Origin: an uncultured Trichococcus sp.
GTDB taxonomy: Bacteria > Bacillota > Bacilli > Lactobacillales > Aerococcaceae
DNA: 64,000 nucleotides
Reading direction: 5' to 3'
Assembly: GCF_963667775.1 (NCBI RefSeq)
Contig: NZ_OY764015.1
Coordinates: 1,691,168-1,755,167 of the forward strand
Below are positions 16,521 through 24,640 of the stretch, in pieces. A program made the translations under genes and the position numbers. The notes beneath the pieces were generated by a model, which saw only the letters and a list, made by a program, of their open reading frames with translations, was not told the DNA's origin and ran no database searches. The stretch's first letter is position 1. Each line of letters starts with the position of its first letter.

Positions 16521-17132
16521 TCATTCCGATGGATTCGGCAAATGCTTTGGACGACTCATCCAGATGCTTTCCGAGTAATCCATGAAAATTTTTCCGATCC
16601 AGGATTTTTTCCGATGCATTTCGCGGAAGCCGATCCTTTCATATACGCTTTGTGCCCGCCCGTTGCTGTCGACGACATCCAAGGCGAAGGTTTCGTAAGG
16701 TTCCGTTTCGATTAGATTGAGCAGCATCCGTCCGGCAATACCTTGGCACCGGTCTGCCTCATTGGTCGCCACACATTCAAAATAAAGCGTGTCATCGTCG
16801 ATGGCCAGTGGTTCTCCGTATTCTTTGCGAAAGCTGAAATAACCGACATGTCCCCAGATAAAACCGAAGTTGTCCAGGAAATCCTCTTTGTTCACTTCCA
16901 TGGCACGGCGCTTGTTGGTCGAACAGCCCACCATCGCGACCGGGCGCTCCCCGTCCATCGCGACTCGGATCAGGTCCTCCTGCAGCAGCCTGCGGAATCC
17001 GCCAAGCAGGCGCTCGGTGTCGCGATGCAGCGTCTTCATGTCCTTATAGTAGCTGCTGACGAAAATTTTTCTGACTTCCTCTTTTTGGGATTCCGATAAT
17101 TGGCTCATTTTCGCCATCGTTATTTCTGTCAT
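16521..17132 (-). CDS. GNAT family N-acetyltransferase
   Basis: The 203-residue protein shows a GNAT fold: a central strand DDTLYFECVATNEADRCQGIAGRMLLNLIE, in which RCQGIAGRM matches the acetyl-CoA loop (R/Q-x-x-G-x-G/A), followed by FALDVVDSNGRAQSVYERIGFRE, the usual late strand and helix. It transfers acetyl groups from acetyl-CoA to an unknown amine. The start ATG at 17132 has AGGGAAG upstream; an earlier in-frame start at 17153 lacks one. It lies upstream of the argS leader and is separately transcribed. Confidence 0.85.
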   Translation of the reverse strand: MTEITMAKMSQLSESQKEEVRKIFVSSYYKDMKTLHRDTERLLGGFRRLLQEDLIRVAMDGERPVAMVGCSTNKRRAMEVNKEDFLDNFGFIWGHVGYFSFRKEYGEPLAIDDDTLYFECVATNEADRCQGIAGRMLLNLIETEPYETFALDVVDSNGRAQSVYERIGFREMHRKKSWIGKIFMDYSESIWMSRPKHLPNPSE

Positions 17133-17180
17133 ATTTGTCTTCCCTTCATGCAAATCTCACGTATTTTTTGATTCGTTGCA

Positions 17181-17939
17181 TTATTGCTGGTGGCTGTTTC
17201 CGATGAATGCTGTGATGGCCTCGACCGTCTGCTGTTGCTGCTGAACGGCACTGATGGCTGCCGTGCCGTCGCCCTCCTGCGGGCCGTAATCGCCGAATTG
17301 GCCATGATTGCCGCCATCCAGAACGATTTCCGTGTAGTCATCCGGCAGTTTCCCTTGCGCTTCGTCGTAGCTTTCGCGGTTCAGGACTTCATCCTCCGAT
17401 CCATAGATGGAAAGGACCGGAAACGGTGCGTCGTTCAAATCTCCGGATGGATAGGATGCCAGAAAAATCAGGCCGGCAACTTCATCAGATTGATCGGCTG
17501 CAAAACTGGAAGCCATAACGCCGCCCAAAGAGTGCCCGGCGAGATACCACTCCTCAACCTCGTTTTCCTGTGCCATGATTGCTTCTGCTGCATTCGCATC
17601 AAAGACCGCCAAATGGAACGGCATCTTGGCGATGACCACCAAAAAGTCCGCTTCAGCCAAGCTACGCAGCAAAGGTGCATAGGCTTCCGCTTCCACCTTT
17701 CCGCCCGGATAAAAGATGACCCCTTCTTCCGGATCTTCTCCATTGGGAGTAAAGGTGATCGCATCATCGGTCTCCGTGATTGTGACCGATCCATCCGACT
17801 GAAGCGCCTCGACAGCCTCCGCCGTTGCTTGGTAATAGTCATTCACGTACCAAAAAAATGCGCCTGTGGCTATCACAATAATTATAGCCAATCCGATCAG
17901 CACTTTTCGGATCCAGCTTGATTTCCTGTTTTTTTCCAT
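17181..17939 (-). CDS. membrane-anchored alpha/beta hydrolase
   Basis: This 252-residue protein has a positively charged start followed by a single transmembrane helix (VLIGLAIIIVIATGAFFWYV, about residues 12-31), so the catalytic domain should face outward. The hydrolase part shows GVIFYPGGKVEAEAY (oxyanion region), the nucleophile elbow GHSLGG, IYGSEDEV with the likely catalytic acid and GGNHGQFGDYG with the histidine. It fits the small Abhydrolase_5-like group. The start at 17939 has AAAGGAGG, a strong site. The natural substrate is unknown. The AlkD-like gene starts in the opposite direction 107 nt away. Confidence 0.85.
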   Translation of the reverse strand: MEKNRKSSWIRKVLIGLAIIIVIATGAFFWYVNDYYQATAEAVEALQSDGSVTITETDDAITFTPNGEDPEEGVIFYPGGKVEAEAYAPLLRSLAEADFLVVIAKMPFHLAVFDANAAEAIMAQENEVEEWYLAGHSLGGVMASSFAADQSDEVAGLIFLASYPSGDLNDAPFPVLSIYGSEDEVLNRESYDEAQGKLPDDYTEIVLDGGNHGQFGDYGPQEGDGTAAISAVQQQQQTVEAITAFIGNSHQQ

Positions 17940-18045
17940 AATTTCCTCCTTTGGATCCTGGTTGCACTTTTCCTGAAACTGTTCTAAAGTGATCATGATG
18001 AGTGACTTATGAGTTGCATCCACCTCAGAAAGGCGGGTTAAAAAC

Positions 18046-18702
18046 ATGTGGTATGATGGCATTTTTGAATCTTTACTGGCTTTGCGCGATGAAGAACGCG
18101 CTCCCCAGATGTCGGCCTATATGCGGAACCAATTCCCGTTCCTGGGCATCGCATCGGCTCCGCGGAAAGCGGCCTATAAAAAATTTTTTGCAACCGCAAA
18201 AAAAGAAAAGATCGTCGACTTTGATTTCGTCGACCAGTGCTTCAAGCGTGATGAACGTGAATTTCAGTATGCCGGCATCGATTATCTGCTGGCGATTCAG
18301 GATTGCCTCGGTCCGGAAGACTTGCCGAAATTGAAGCAATACATCCAGACAAAATCATGGTGGGATACCGTCGATGGCCTGGACGGGGTTGTCGGATCGA
18401 TCGTCCAACGCCATCCGGAATGCAAGCCGATCCTGTTGGAATGGAGCGTTGCGGATGACATCTGGTTGCGACGTGTCGCCATCGATCATCAACTCGGCTT
18501 CAAAGACAAGACGGACACCGCTTTACTGGAGGAAATCATCCAGAACAATCTGAACCAAAAAGAATTCTTCATCAACAAAGCCATCGGTTGGAGCCTGCGA
18601 GATTTCAGCAAAACGAATCCCGATTGGGTACGCGCATTCATTTCCGCGCACAAGGATGACCTTTCCAACCTGAGCATCCGCGAAGGCAGCAAGTATGTCT
18701 GA
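18046..18702 (+). CDS. DNA alkylation repair protein (AlkD-like)
   Basis: The 218-residue protein belongs to the AlkC/AlkD HEAT-repeat DNA glycosylase family, which removes alkylated bases such as 3-methyladenine and 7-methylguanine. Family features are RNQFPFLGIASAPRKA near residues 27-42, the helix pairs with REFQYAGIDYLL and KSWWDTVDGLDGVVGSIV (the tryptophan and aspartate of the active site), WLRRVAIDHQLGFK and the late AIGWSLRDFSKTNPDWVRAFI. The ATG at 18046 has AAAGGCGGG upstream. It is a single gene with its own terminator. Confidence 0.9.
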   Translation: MWYDGIFESLLALRDEERAPQMSAYMRNQFPFLGIASAPRKAAYKKFFATAKKEKIVDFDFVDQCFKRDEREFQYAGIDYLLAIQDCLGPEDLPKLKQYIQTKSWWDTVDGLDGVVGSIVQRHPECKPILLEWSVADDIWLRRVAIDHQLGFKDKTDTALLEEIIQNNLNQKEFFINKAIGWSLRDFSKTNPDWVRAFISAHKDDLSNLSIREGSKYV

Positions 18703-18793
18703 CCCCCACTGACTTGTCTACCCCATACAGTCAACTATACGCTTGGTTGACAATCAAAGAAAGAATTTTTCGTTCGGAAATTGACAAAACCGC

Positions 18794-18828
18794 AAAAAAA
18801 GACGATTCTGAGCGAATCGTCTTTTTTT
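18794..18828. terminator. bidirectional terminator
   Basis: GACGATTC and GAATCGTC pair around TGAGC, with seven A residues before and seven T residues after. It serves the AlkD-like gene and the converging barstar gene. Confidence 0.9.
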
Positions 18829-18885
18829 GCGTGGGCCGCGATTTTTTGGTTGACAATCATTTATTGCCTAGCTCATTGATTTGAA

Positions 18886-19170
18886 TCAGCTTCGGAGCGG
18901 ATAAGCCAGGATCAAACGGATGGCGGAATTGGCTGCAGCAACTTCCTTGAACAAGCGTACCAAGGAGTCTCCATAATCGCCGAGTTGATTTTTCACGGTT
19001 TGCGGATTCTTCAGGATGATCATTTTGCCGGAATAATCGGTCGTCAGACAATCCCACAAGGCATCCAGGTTATTGCCGTAATATTCGGGGAGATGCAATT
19101 TCTTTTTCAGATAGGCATGCGTTGCTTTCCGATCGGTCATCTTCCTACCGTCCAAACGGATGATTTCCAT
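18886..19170 (-). CDS. barstar-like ribonuclease inhibitor
   Basis: The 94-residue protein is a barstar family inhibitor, which binds and blocks the active site of a barnase-type ribonuclease in the cytoplasm. The hallmark is HLPEYYGNNLDALWDCLT near the middle of the N-terminal half, carrying the helix that plugs barnase (an aspartate sits at D-A-L-W-D). The ATG at 19170 starts 2 nt after the barnase stop codon, with GGGAG upstream; a TTG at 19176 overlaps that stop and is less likely. The close coupling ensures inhibitor synthesis with the toxin. Confidence 0.9.
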   Translation of the reverse strand: MEIIRLDGRKMTDRKATHAYLKKKLHLPEYYGNNLDALWDCLTTDYSGKMIILKNPQTVKNQLGDYGDSLVRLFKEVAAANSAIRLILAYPLRS

Positions 19171-19172
19171 CT

Positions 19173-19736
19173 TCAATCACTCCCCTCCCCGTACAGCTGC
19201 TCGAACGATTCGTAATGATCATCCGTGTAAAAGATCAGTCCGTCATTCGAGTAAACGATGCGCTCAGCCCCGCGGTAGCCGCCGTCATAATCGATGTCTG
19301 CCTCGTAATAGGTCCTGCCTGATTTCTTCGGAAGCAAGCCTTCGCGATTGCCGAAGAAATCACCGCCGATGGACATCCCGTCCGTCACTTCCCACAGGTT
19401 GCCTTCAGCGTTGTCCCAGCCTAAAGCTTCGGCTTCATCCTTTGTCAGATAATTGGGCGGCAGCTCGTTGAACTGGTGAATATAGGCCGCAACTTCGTCT
19501 TTCGTTGAATAGGCTTGCCCTTCCATGACGTCACTGCTGATAGCCGTTTCGGCTGACTCCTGTATTTCACTTTCTTGGATACCTTCTTCAATTGTTTGCG
19601 AGCTGCTGGCGGCGATGCTGATCGAAGAATCGGGTGTTTGATCTTCGAAAAGCGAGTCTACGCCATTGACCCATACGGCCAAAATGATCGCCAATAAAGC
19701 GAACAAGCCTTTCAAGCCGCTTTTTAAGTTTTTCAT
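19173..19736 (-). CDS. secreted barnase-type ribonuclease
   Basis: The 187-residue protein has an N-terminal hydrophobic segment (LFALLAIILAVWVNGV, residues 11-26), a serine/glutamate-rich linker to about residue 75 and a barnase domain. Barnase cuts single-stranded RNA. The catalytic set is complete by position: K99 in LTKDEAEALGW, E145 in YYEADIDY, R155 and R159 in YRGAERI and H174 in DDHYESF. The hydrophobic segment has no clear cleavage site, so it may be a membrane anchor or an uncleaved signal. AAAAGGGG lies before the ATG. The barstar gene follows at once. Confidence 0.92.
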   Translation of the reverse strand: MKNLKSGLKGLFALLAIILAVWVNGVDSLFEDQTPDSSISIAASSSQTIEEGIQESEIQESAETAISSDVMEGQAYSTKDEVAAYIHQFNELPPNYLTKDEAEALGWDNAEGNLWEVTDGMSIGGDFFGNREGLLPKKSGRTYYEADIDYDGGYRGAERIVYSNDGLIFYTDDHYESFEQLYGEGSD

Positions 19737-19806
19737 GCACTAGTCCCCTTTTTGTTGAGTGTATTCCCCCGATACGATACAAAAGGAACGCCGAATTGTC
19801 CAGTAT

Positions 19807-20331
19807 TTAATCGGAATCCTGTTGATCCGTTCCGACTCGCACCATGATTTCGTTATGCCGGAACATCGGCGGCACGAACGGAGCATTGAAGGACGCCAGC
19901 ATATAATTCGAAGTAGGCTGGTACTTTTTCTCCTGCACCCACTGCGCCAGCTTCTCCAGCATGTCACGCTCTTTCCGATCATTCGAATAACCGCCGTACT
20001 GGATGACCGCAAAAAGGCCGCTGGCGAACTTTTTGACGTTCAACGAGGGACTGTTGGGCTGCGGAATATCCTCCCATTCCGACTTCGGAACAACAAATGC
20101 CATCTTCGTGCGATCGTCCGACAGTTCCTGGATCACCGGTACGGTCATGCTGATTTTTCGATTGGCCTGATTGTCTTTCGAAATGTAGCGGAACAAGGTG
20201 CCGAACCCACTGTCCACATCCGGATCAGCGGCGTTGTCGTATTCCACGATGTAGAAATCGCGATATTCCCGCAATTCGAATGGTTCCTCCGACAGCAGGA
20301 CTGTGTATTCCGGGCGTTCATATTTGGCCAT
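19807..20331 (-). CDS. SOUL-family haem-binding protein
   Basis: This 174-residue protein belongs to the SOUL/HBP family, known for haem or porphyrin binding. Typical elements are YTVLLSEEPFELREY at the start, FGTLFRYISKDNQANRKISMTVPVIQE (the conserved M-T-x-P-V), MAFVVPKSEWEDIPQPNSPSLNVKKF and FAVIQYGGYSNDR. The ATG at 20331 has GGAAGGAAAG upstream; the frame is open to 20442 but without a ribosome site. It is a single cytoplasmic protein next to a divergent MFS gene. Haem binding is inferred from the family. Confidence 0.8.
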   Translation of the reverse strand: MAKYERPEYTVLLSEEPFELREYRDFYIVEYDNAADPDVDSGFGTLFRYISKDNQANRKISMTVPVIQELSDDRTKMAFVVPKSEWEDIPQPNSPSLNVKKFASGLFAVIQYGGYSNDRKERDMLEKLAQWVQEKKYQPTSNYMLASFNAPFVPPMFRHNEIMVRVGTDQQDSD

Positions 20332-20506
20332 GACTTTCCTTCCCCCATTCTGTTCTCTATAGCTGAATTTTACCATGATTTTCTTTTTTCCCGAAAAGTT
20401 AGGCTGCTTGACTGGTTTGGGGCTTGTACTATCCCTTAACAACTGTTATAAATAAATTATAAGCAAATGAGAGCGATACCAATTCAGGTGATCGGAGGCG
20501 GAAGCC

Positions 20507-21742
20507 ATGTTGAAAAGTTTTTCGCTGCAGGAAAAAAGTTGGATCATGTACGATTGGGCGAATTCCGCCTACTCCATCATCATCTCCTCGGTCATTCTGC
20601 CGCTTTTTTATAAATCGATCACGGCTGGCGAAGGAATTGCCCCGAATTTAGCGGATTCTTATTGGGGCTACGCGACCTCCGCCGCGACTTTGGCTATCGC
20701 AGTATTCGCCCCGATTCTCGGGACGATCGGGGATTATCCAAAATGGAAAATGCGGCTGTTCAAAATTTTCTTCCTGATCGGCGTTGTCGCCACAGCCGCG
20801 CTGAGCTTCACGGACGATTGGCGTCTGCTGCTTGCCTTCTATATGCTCACGACAATCGGCTTTTCGGGCGCGAACATTTTCTATGACGCCTTTTTGGTGG
20901 ATGTCGCGACAGAGGATCGGATGGATCGGGTCTCCACTTACGGATTTGCGATGGGTTACATCGGTGGCAGTACCATCCCATTCGTGCTTTCGATCCTGCT
21001 GATCATGTTCGGCGAGAAAATCGGCATTCCCAGGACGACCGCCATCAAAGCCTCCTTCCTGTTCACAGCGTTTTGGTGGATCGTCTTCACGATCCCGATG
21101 CTGCGTAATGTGAAACAGCGCTATTTTGTCCCGGCCAGCGAGCACATCATCCATGACAGTTTCGCCAGACTTTCCCAAACGCTGCATCAGATCCGCAGCC
21201 ACAGGAAGATGTTCCTGTTCCTGATCGCCTATTTTTTTTACATCGACGGTTTGAACACGATCATCCACATGGCGGCCGTCTTCGGCGACAGTATCGGAGT
21301 CGTGTCTGATATGCTGATGATCGCCGTGTTGGTGATTCCGATCCTATCCTTTCCTTTCACGATCTTCTATGGAATACTGGCCAAACGCTTCGGCAGCAAA
21401 AAGATGATTTTGGTGGGCATCGTCATTTACCTGCTTGCTTGTCTGCTGGCTTTCCGGATGACCACCGCCATGGAATTCTGGATCCTGGCTGCGCTGGTCG
21501 CAACTTCGCAAGGCGGTATCCAGGCACTGTCGCGTTCTTATTTCGCCAAGCTTGTGCCGAAAGAGAACGCCAATGAATATTTCGGTTTCTACAATATCCT
21601 CGGCAAATTTGCCGCCATCATGGGTCCGGCGCTGTATGCGCTCACGAGCCAATTGACCGGCGACTCGCGCAACGGGCTCGCCAGCATTTCCCTCCTCTTC
21701 ATCATCGGAGGCGTGCTGATGCTGCGCACAGAGGACAATTGA
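20507..21742 (+). CDS. UMF1-type MFS transporter
   Basis: The 411-residue permease belongs to the UMF1/Atg22-like branch of the major facilitator superfamily. Its hallmark is YDWANSAY at residues 15-22, followed by GYATSAATLAIAVFAPILGTIGD, the motif-A-like loop, NIFYDAFLVDVA and GGIQALSRSYFAKLVPKENANEYFGFYNILGKFAAIMGPALY, all strongly conserved in this group. Fungal Atg22 exports amino acids from vacuoles; bacterial substrates are unknown. A GGAGGC site lies just before the ATG. It is followed by its own terminator. Confidence 0.88.
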   Translation: MLKSFSLQEKSWIMYDWANSAYSIIISSVILPLFYKSITAGEGIAPNLADSYWGYATSAATLAIAVFAPILGTIGDYPKWKMRLFKIFFLIGVVATAALSFTDDWRLLLAFYMLTTIGFSGANIFYDAFLVDVATEDRMDRVSTYGFAMGYIGGSTIPFVLSILLIMFGEKIGIPRTTAIKASFLFTAFWWIVFTIPMLRNVKQRYFVPASEHIIHDSFARLSQTLHQIRSHRKMFLFLIAYFFYIDGLNTIIHMAAVFGDSIGVVSDMLMIAVLVIPILSFPFTIFYGILAKRFGSKKMILVGIVIYLLACLLAFRMTTAMEFWILAALVATSQGGIQALSRSYFAKLVPKENANEYFGFYNILGKFAAIMGPALYALTSQLTGDSRNGLASISLLFIIGGVLMLRTEDN

Positions 21743-21771
21743 TCCAGCAATTTTTTTGATCCATACCCGAA

Positions 21772-21803
21772 AAGGCTGACTTCCACGCGGAATCAGCCTT
21801 TTT
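21772..21803 (+). terminator. terminator of the UMF1 transporter gene
   Basis: AAGGCTGA and TCAGCCTT, extended by TTCC/GGAA, form a hairpin followed by TTT. Confidence 0.8.
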
Positions 21804-21817
21804 GCTTTGCCGTTCAA

Positions 21818-21940
21818 TTATTTCAAAATGATCTTTTTTGGGAACGGCTGGAGCCTTGAAATATGCCACATCTTATCGATGTAGGCTGTCGTATACGCCT
21901 GTTCGACATCGTGATAGAGATAAGCGGCCTTATCGGTCAT
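21818..21940 (-). CDS. 40-residue ORF overlapping the end of the DUF6544 gene
   Basis: An ATG overlaps the TGA stop of the upstream gene in an ATGA arrangement, the usual sign of translational coupling. The frame runs 40 codons to a TAA at 21818. The peptide starts MTDKAAYLYHDVEQAY and ends FPKKIILK; it is rich in tyrosine and lysine, with no hydrophobic helix. I do not recognise it. The overlap, the stop placed before the next gene and ordinary codons favour a real small gene, but the length alone allows chance. Confidence 0.45.
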   Translation of the reverse strand: MTDKAAYLYHDVEQAYTTAYIDKMWHISRLQPFPKKIILK

Positions 21941-22797
21941 TCTTGTTTGTCATAACTCATCATCGCAGCTTTCGCATCAAAGTATGTGAATTCCCCTTCT
22001 GCATAGTGCCAGACCGCCTTCAGCTCCGTCGGCTGGCGGATGCCGTTGATTTCCTTGTACCCGCCGCAGATGGCCGACCATCTGACTTTTTCGCTTTTCC
22101 CATCCATCGTCGTGGCTTCCCGATCATCGGTCGTGAAGGCTATCATCTCATCATCTTCATTGAACGTGAAAATCCCTTCCGCACGCGTTCCGTACGCCGT
22201 GATTACCGCTTTGGCGTGGTGCGCGTCGATTGCTTCCCAGCGGATATAGTCCTGAAGAACCGCATTCGGAACAAAAAGGCATTCGGACAGGAACGTCACC
22301 AAGCTGGCCTTGTCCATCGCTTCCCCGTCGATATCGAACAGGGTGATATTTTTCGCCACGATCCCTTTCATCGAACCCTTGCCGTCGACATAGGCATCCA
22401 CCCCTTCGAAAGGTATGCCGTAGAGTGAACTGTCGATGTAGGCGATGCGGTCGGGCCCATCCACAAAATTATATTGTGTGTAGGCGATCTTGATGGGCTT
22501 TTTTCCCTTTCCGAGCGAAAAGGCGACATCCGGAAAGACTGCCTTCATGTAGGCCATTTTCGGTTTCCCGAGATGACCGCAACGGCGCAGGTGGCGTCGG
22601 ACAGGTCCAGGCAGCCTCGCAATATCCGCTTCCGTGAAGCGACCCTTTACCGGCTCCGTCTCCTTCAACAAATCCTCCGCCAAATCGGTAAATTCCCTGG
22701 CGGCTTTGGAAGGCGCCGTGCGCAGATAGGCGTGCACAACGCCAGCAGTCCCGAGCAGGACCCCTCCAACCGCAATTATTTTCTTTATCGCTACCAT
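21937..22797 (-). CDS. DUF6544-like conserved protein
   Basis: The protein of about 286 residues has a short N-terminal hydrophobic stretch (IIAVGGVLLGTAGVVHAYL) that may anchor it. It then shows the family-like LPGPVRRHLRRCGHLGKPK, GKKPIKIAYTQYNFVDGPDRIAYIDSSLYGIPFEGVDAYVDGKGSM and a late AYGTRAEGIFTFNEDDEMIAFTTDDR. These features fit DUF6544, whose function is not known. I use the ATG at 22797 with AGGGTGG upstream; a GTG at 22809 with GAGGAG is possible. A 40-codon ORF overlaps its stop. Confidence 0.65.
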   Translation of the reverse strand: MVAIKKIIAVGGVLLGTAGVVHAYLRTAPSKAAREFTDLAEDLLKETEPVKGRFTEADIARLPGPVRRHLRRCGHLGKPKMAYMKAVFPDVAFSLGKGKKPIKIAYTQYNFVDGPDRIAYIDSSLYGIPFEGVDAYVDGKGSMKGIVAKNITLFDIDGEAMDKASLVTFLSECLFVPNAVLQDYIRWEAIDAHHAKAVITAYGTRAEGIFTFNEDDEMIAFTTDDREATTMDGKSEKVRWSAICGGYKEINGIRQPTELKAVWHYAEGEFTYFDAKAAMMSYDKQE

Positions 22798-22952
22798 TTT
22801 CTCTTCCACCCTTTCGCACTCCTCAAAATCGTTGCATTATTTTCTCTGCAAAATCACTTCTTCACATCATCCAAACGGAAAGAACGCTTTCATCCGGGCG
22901 CACTGGACGTCGCATTAAAAATGAACTTTAAGTGTACTTTTGCCGAAACACG

Positions 22953-22981
22953 TTGACGACAGCAAGCAATATGGATATAAT
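22953..22981 (+). promoter_or_regulatory. promoter of satP
   Basis: TTGACG at 22953-22958 and TATAAT at 22976-22981 are 17 nt apart, close to the ideal vegetative promoter. A partial match to the CcpA cre site (reverse TGAAAGCGTTCTTT, 22879-22892) lies about 60 nt upstream; its last two bases do not fit, so I give it little weight. Confidence 0.85.
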
Positions 22982-23030
22982 CACTCTGGCATTATTTTCA
23001 GATTTGAAATCAAAGGAGAATGGACAATAA

Positions 23031-23678
23031 ATGAAAAACGCATCAAACACACAGAACAACACGATCGTCAGCTTGAAGGAATTCACTGCTAATCCAGCAC
23101 CGCTTGGCTTATTGGGCTTCGGAATGACGACAGTCCTGTTGAACATCCACAATGCAGGTTACTTCCCGATGAATACGATGATTTTGGCTATGGGCATTTT
23201 CTTCGGTGGCATGGCGCAAGTCATTGCCGGCATCATGGAATTCAAGAAAAACAACACTTTCGGCGCAACTGCCTTCACTTCTTACGGCTTCTTCTGGCTT
23301 TCCCTAGTCGGAACGATCGTTATGCCTGGTCTGGGCATGGGCGAAGCGGCTTCGGCTCAAGCGATGGCTGCTTACCTGTTCATGTGGGGACTGTTCACAT
23401 TGGGCATGTTCGTCGGAACATTGCGCATCAGCAAAAACCTGCAGATCGTCTTCGGTTCTTTGACATTGCTTTTCTTCCTGCTTGCTTTGGGAGACTTCAC
23501 GGGCAATGAAATGATTGCGACCATCGCGGGTTACGAAGGCATCTTCTGCGGCTTCTCAGCAATCTACGGCGCTTTGGCACAAGTTCTGAACGAAGTCTAC
23601 GGCGAAGAAGTCCTGCCATTGGGCAATGTGACGACTGTCAAGAAAACAGCAAAAGTCGAAGTAGCAACAAGCAAATAA
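23031..23678 (+). CDS. satP: acetate/succinate transporter, GPR1/FUN34/YaaH family
   Basis: This 215-residue membrane protein is a member of the AceTr (GPR1/FUN34/YaaH) family, which moves acetate and succinate with protons. The signature [11 protein letters not shown] is at residues 20-30, and six hydrophobic segments follow, with [35 protein letters not shown] as the other conserved stretch. AAAGGAG stands before the ATG, and the promoter upstream is strong. In a fermentative lactic relative it probably handles acetate export or reuptake. The palindrome array and terminator that follow are part of its 3' end. Confidence 0.93.
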   Translation: MKNASNTQNNTIVSLKEFTANPAPLGLLGFGMTTVLLNIHNAGYFPMNTMILAMGIFFGGMAQVIAGIMEFKKNNTFGATAFTSYGFFWLSLVGTIVMPGLGMGEAASAQAMAAYLFMWGLFTLGMFVGTLRISKNLQIVFGSLTLLFFLLALGDFTGNEMIATIAGYEGIFCGFSAIYGALAQVLNEVYGEEVLPLGNVTTVKKTAKVEVATSK

Positions 23679-23790
23679 ACGACTGAATCAAATTAAAAGG
23701 GGCTGTCTCGAAAATGAGTCAGCTTCTTCTTTCTGGTTCGCTGGTATGATTGTCTGGTCTTGGTTCGAGTCTATGATTGTGACCGATATT

Positions 23791-23919
23791 CCCCGCCAAA
23801 ATGGTTTTGACGGGGAATATCGTGTTGTCCGTGGACATTTTTCCCCGCCAAGGTGGTTTTGGCGGGTTATCTGACTGGGATTTGAGTTGATTTTCCCCGC
23901 CTAAACCGCTTTTGGCGGG
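23791..23919. repeat. palindrome array, family B, locus 2 (3 units, 52-nt pitch)
   Basis: CCCCGCC palindromes begin at 23791, 23843 and 23895, exactly 52 nt apart, as in the array at 1846. The joins also resemble those of locus 1 (TGTTGTCCGTGGACA against TGTGTCGCGTGTGGCTGTA). As there, the array lies between a plus-strand stop codon and a long terminator. The stretch 24010-24175 after the terminator shows nothing I can name. Confidence 0.88.
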
Positions 23920-23953
23920 TTATTTTTGAGTATTCATTCATTTCCCAAATAGA

Positions 23954-24009
23954 AGGGGCTGTATCAGACCAGAAAGTACTATTCTGGTTTGATACAGCCC
24001 CGTTTTTTT
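23954..24009 (+). terminator. terminator of satP
   Basis: GGGGCTGTATCAGACCAGAA pairs with TTCTGGTTTGATACAGCCCC, followed by seven T residues. It resembles the terminator at 8380. Confidence 0.9.
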
Positions 24010-24175
24010 GCTTTTTCGGTGGCGTTCCCCGACCAATAGCCGAGGAGTGTCATTCGAAGTCAGCAGCAACCTTTTTACGGGGCTGGCTTGTGCAACCTGA
24101 CCTGAAAATTTGCCTACTGCTCTGTCCTGAATAATGACTGATTTGATTGATTACTGCTTGTTCCGTCTTGGCGGT

Positions 24176-24547
24176 TTATCTGCTGACGATACGGCAGCAA
24201 TGGATCCGAGCTGCTTTCTTTTTGCCTTCTTCGATTTCCTGATCGAAGGCAGCCCTTTCCTCCGGCGTCAAGTCGTTGATCGACAGGAAGCTCAGATTGG
24301 ACAGTCTGTATGTTTCCTTCACATCGCTGTCGTTTCCGAACGCCGTCGCTTCGATGTTGTTCAGCACCTTTTCCGGATTGCCGGCTCCCATCGCTTCCAG
24401 GCTCTCCTTGTCCTGTTCAGAGAAACGCAGCGCCAAGTCGAGCGTCGTCGTCTTGTAGACGGTGCTGCCCATGAAGGTGACGCGCGTCAGGTATTCGTTC
24501 GTGACTTCGTTGTAAAGGATATATTCTTTAGCTGTTGTTTGTTCCAT
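24176..24547 (-). CDS. hypothetical protein, 123 residues
   Basis: I do not recognise this protein. It is soluble and acidic. The first half, YILYNEVTNEYLTRVTFMGSTVYKTTTLDLALRFSE, looks like a small beta-rich domain, and residues 92-111 (LTPEERAAFDQEIEEGKKKA) form a charged helix. The C-terminus HCCRIVSR is odd for this composition and may reflect drift. GGGAGGG lies 12 nt before the ATG. It is isolated from its neighbours, with 93 nt to the next gene upstream. Confidence 0.6.
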   Translation of the reverse strand: MEQTTAKEYILYNEVTNEYLTRVTFMGSTVYKTTTLDLALRFSEQDKESLEAMGAGNPEKVLNNIEATAFGNDSDVKETYRLSNLSFLSINDLTPEERAAFDQEIEEGKKKAARIHCCRIVSR

Positions 24548-24640
24548 GATTCAGTTATTCCCTCCCAAAATACCGATTTGCATTCCCATTATAGACCATC
24601 CGCTCCGCTTTTCACATACCCGCAGCAATTGTTTGCCGGT

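Noticed and set aside
22879..22892. CcpA cre site upstream of satP
   Set aside because: The match fails in the last two conserved bases and it lies far upstream of the -35 box.
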